A stretch of DNA of 64,000 bases from Campylobacter fetus subsp. fetus (GTDB taxonomy: Bacteria > Campylobacterota > Campylobacteria > Campylobacterales > Campylobacteraceae): the NCBI RefSeq assembly GCF_900475935.1, contig NZ_LS483431.1, forward strand, positions 682,001 through 746,000, in the 5' to 3' direction. A program made the position numbers and the translations under genes. Of this stretch, positions 62,876 through 64,000 are shown piece by piece. Position 1 is the first letter of the stretch. Each line of letters begins with the position of its first letter. A model generated the notes under the pieces. That model was not told the origin of the DNA and did not search any database. It saw only the letters and a program-made list of their open reading frames with translations.

Positions 62876-64000
62876 AATAATTCAAGCAAAAAGAACAGTT
62901 GACGGATTTATTTCTAAAACCCCATTTGCTTTAGCTCCTCGTCTTAGCAAAATAAGCGGAGCCGATATTTATCTAAAAAAAGAAAATTTACAGATAACAG
63001 GGGCTTACAAAGTTAGAGGAGCATTTAATAAAATTGCTAATTTAAGTGATGACTCCAAAAAGTGCGGAGTAGTAGCGGCGAGTGCCGGAAATCACGCTCA
63101 AGGAGTAGCTATCAGTGCAAGACATTTTGGCGTTAGAGCAGTTATAATTATGCCTGAAGCGGCTCCGCTTTCAAAGGTATCTGGCACAAAATCTTTGGGT
63201 GCTGAGGTCATTTTAAGCGGTGATAACTTTGATGAAGCTTATGAATTTGCTCTAAAATATGCAAAAGATAACTCTATGACTTTTGTTCATCCATTCGATG
63301 ATGAATTGGTTCAAGCAGGACAAGGAACGATCGCTTTAGAAATGCTTGATGAAGTGGCGGATTTAGACTATATAGTAGCTCCTGTTGGTGGAGGTGGACT
63401 GATAAGCGGCGTGGCAAGCTGCGCTAAACAGATAAATCCAAATATAAAAATTATCGGCGTAAGCGCAAAAGGCGCTCCTGCTATGTTTGATAGTTTTAAA
63501 GATAAAAAACAGCATAATTCAAAATCGGTTAGAACCATAGCCGATGGTATCGCCGTACGTGATGCTAGTCCTATAACTTTGGCAAATATCATCGAGAGCG
63601 TCGATGAGATGGTTCAAGTAGGAGATGATGAGATAGCAAACGCCATACTATATCTTTTGGAGCAGCAAAAGATAGTTGTTGAAGGTGCAGGAGCTGTATC
63701 TGTTGCGGCTTTGCTGGAAAATAAGTTTAAATTTAAAAAAGGTGCTAAAATAGGAGCCATCTTAAGCGGTGGAAATATCGATGTACAAATGCTAAACGTT
63801 ATCATCGAAAAAGGTCTTATAAGAAGCTGTAGAAAGATGATCATAAACGTTACTTTGATCGATAAACCGGGCGCACTTATGGGACTTACAGATGTTCTTA
63901 GAAGCTCCGGAGCAAATATCGTAAAAATAGACTACGATAGATTTTCAACAAAGCTAAGTTACGGTGACGCATCCATAACCATCACGCTTGAGACTAAAGG
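62859..64000 (+). CDS. ilvA: Threonine ammonia-lyase, 3' end beyond window
   Basis: This PLP enzyme deaminates threonine to 2-oxobutyrate for isoleucine synthesis. The visible 380 residues start MVSLNKIIQAKRTV and show the PLP lysine region ITGAYKVRGAFNKI (about 48-61), the SAGNHAQGVA loop and the glycine-rich phosphate cradle VAPVGGGGLISGVA (about 170-183). A single ACT domain begins at about 328 (INVTLIDKPGALMGL), as in the short regulated form rather than the long two-ACT E. coli IlvA. The start ATG 62859 after AAAGGAAAAC overlaps the previous gene. The frame is open to the end of the window. Confidence 0.92.
   Translation, partial: MVSLNKIIQAKRTVDGFISKTPFALAPRLSKISGADIYLKKENLQITGAYKVRGAFNKIANLSDDSKKCGVVAASAGNHAQGVAISARHFGVRAVIIMPEAAPLSKVSGTKSLGAEVILSGDNFDEAYEFALKYAKDNSMTFVHPFDDELVQAGQGTIALEMLDEVADLDYIVAPVGGGGLISGVASCAKQINPNIKIIGVSAKGAPAMFDSFKDKKQHNSKSVRTIADGIAVRDASPITLANIIESVDEMVQVGDDEIANAILYLLEQQKIVVEGAGAVSVAALLENKFKFKKGAKIGAILSGGNIDVQMLNVIIEKGLIRSCRKMIINVTLIDKPGALMGLTDVLRSSGANIVKIDYDRFSTKLSYGDASITITLETK

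Overview
The window is AT-rich bacterial chromosome from an epsilonproteobacterium, almost certainly a Campylobacter. The protein set and gene order support this: clpS-clpA-aat, flgB-flgC-fliE-pbp, uvrD-truB-csrA-ispE, yajC-secD-secF-leuS-lptE-folC-M23 peptidase-bactofilin-mfd, and rbn-like/glcD/pgbA-like/M23 peptidase next to groESL. These follow blocks known from C. jejuni and Helicobacter pylori. The base composition and the long FlgL suggest the C. fetus/C. hyointestinalis side of the genus, but that is inference and the species cannot be fixed. I see no prophage, insertion sequence, CRISPR array, tRNA, rRNA or defence island. The window is core genome, apart from one decayed gene at about 14.4-14.8 kb.

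Layout. 1-3.2 kb: end of a phosphate transporter, then flgL behind a clear sigma-54 promoter. 3.2-11.3 kb (+): ftsK, then an overlapping run with a DUF2018 protein, a periplasmic protein, polyprenyl synthase, hemA, proS, fxsA and hemC. 11.3-14.2 kb (-): YihY-type membrane protein, glcD and a PgbA-like exported protein. 14.2-15 kb: intergenic, holding a frameshifted gene remnant. 15-18 kb (+): Csd3-like M23 peptidase, mgtE and a Nudix hydrolase. 18-20.6 kb (-): AsmA-like giant. 20.7-23.9 kb (+): groES-groEL with a CIRCE-like operator, then hemH. 23.9-32 kb (-): smpB, TlpA-like lipoprotein, clpS, clpA, an unknown exported protein, aat, then flgB-flgC-fliE and a class B PBP behind a second sigma-54 promoter. 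32-36 kb (-): uvrD-truB-csrA-ispE. 36-40.7 kb: LysR regulator (+), an SspB-like protein, pepF and sstT (-). 40.8-45.6 kb (+): metK and a Mn/Fe-type ABC transporter with a Fur-box-like operator. 45.6-46.8 kb (-): lnt. 46.8-61.9 kb (+): fourteen closely packed genes from yajC to a MagIII-type glycosylase. 61.9-64 kb (+): YgiW-like protein, CoA-binding protein and the start of ilvA.

How the genes fit together. Several blocks serve the cell envelope: Sec export (yajC-secDF), LPS assembly (lptE), lipoprotein acylation (lnt), septal or cell-shape peptidoglycan (two M23 peptidases, bactofilin, PBP) and the AsmA-like protein. Another theme is protein quality control: GroESL, SmpB, the ClpS/ClpA/Aat N-degron pathway and a possible SspB-type ClpXP adaptor. 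Flagellar genes flgL and flgBC-fliE carry sigma-54 promoters. Haem synthesis is represented by hemA, hemC and hemH. The most interesting leads are the SspB-like protein, the unknown exported protein between clpA and aat, the Fur-box palindrome before the Mn/Fe transporter, the exportable-looking HExxH protein after mfd, and the decayed gene. No clearly novel multi-gene system was found.
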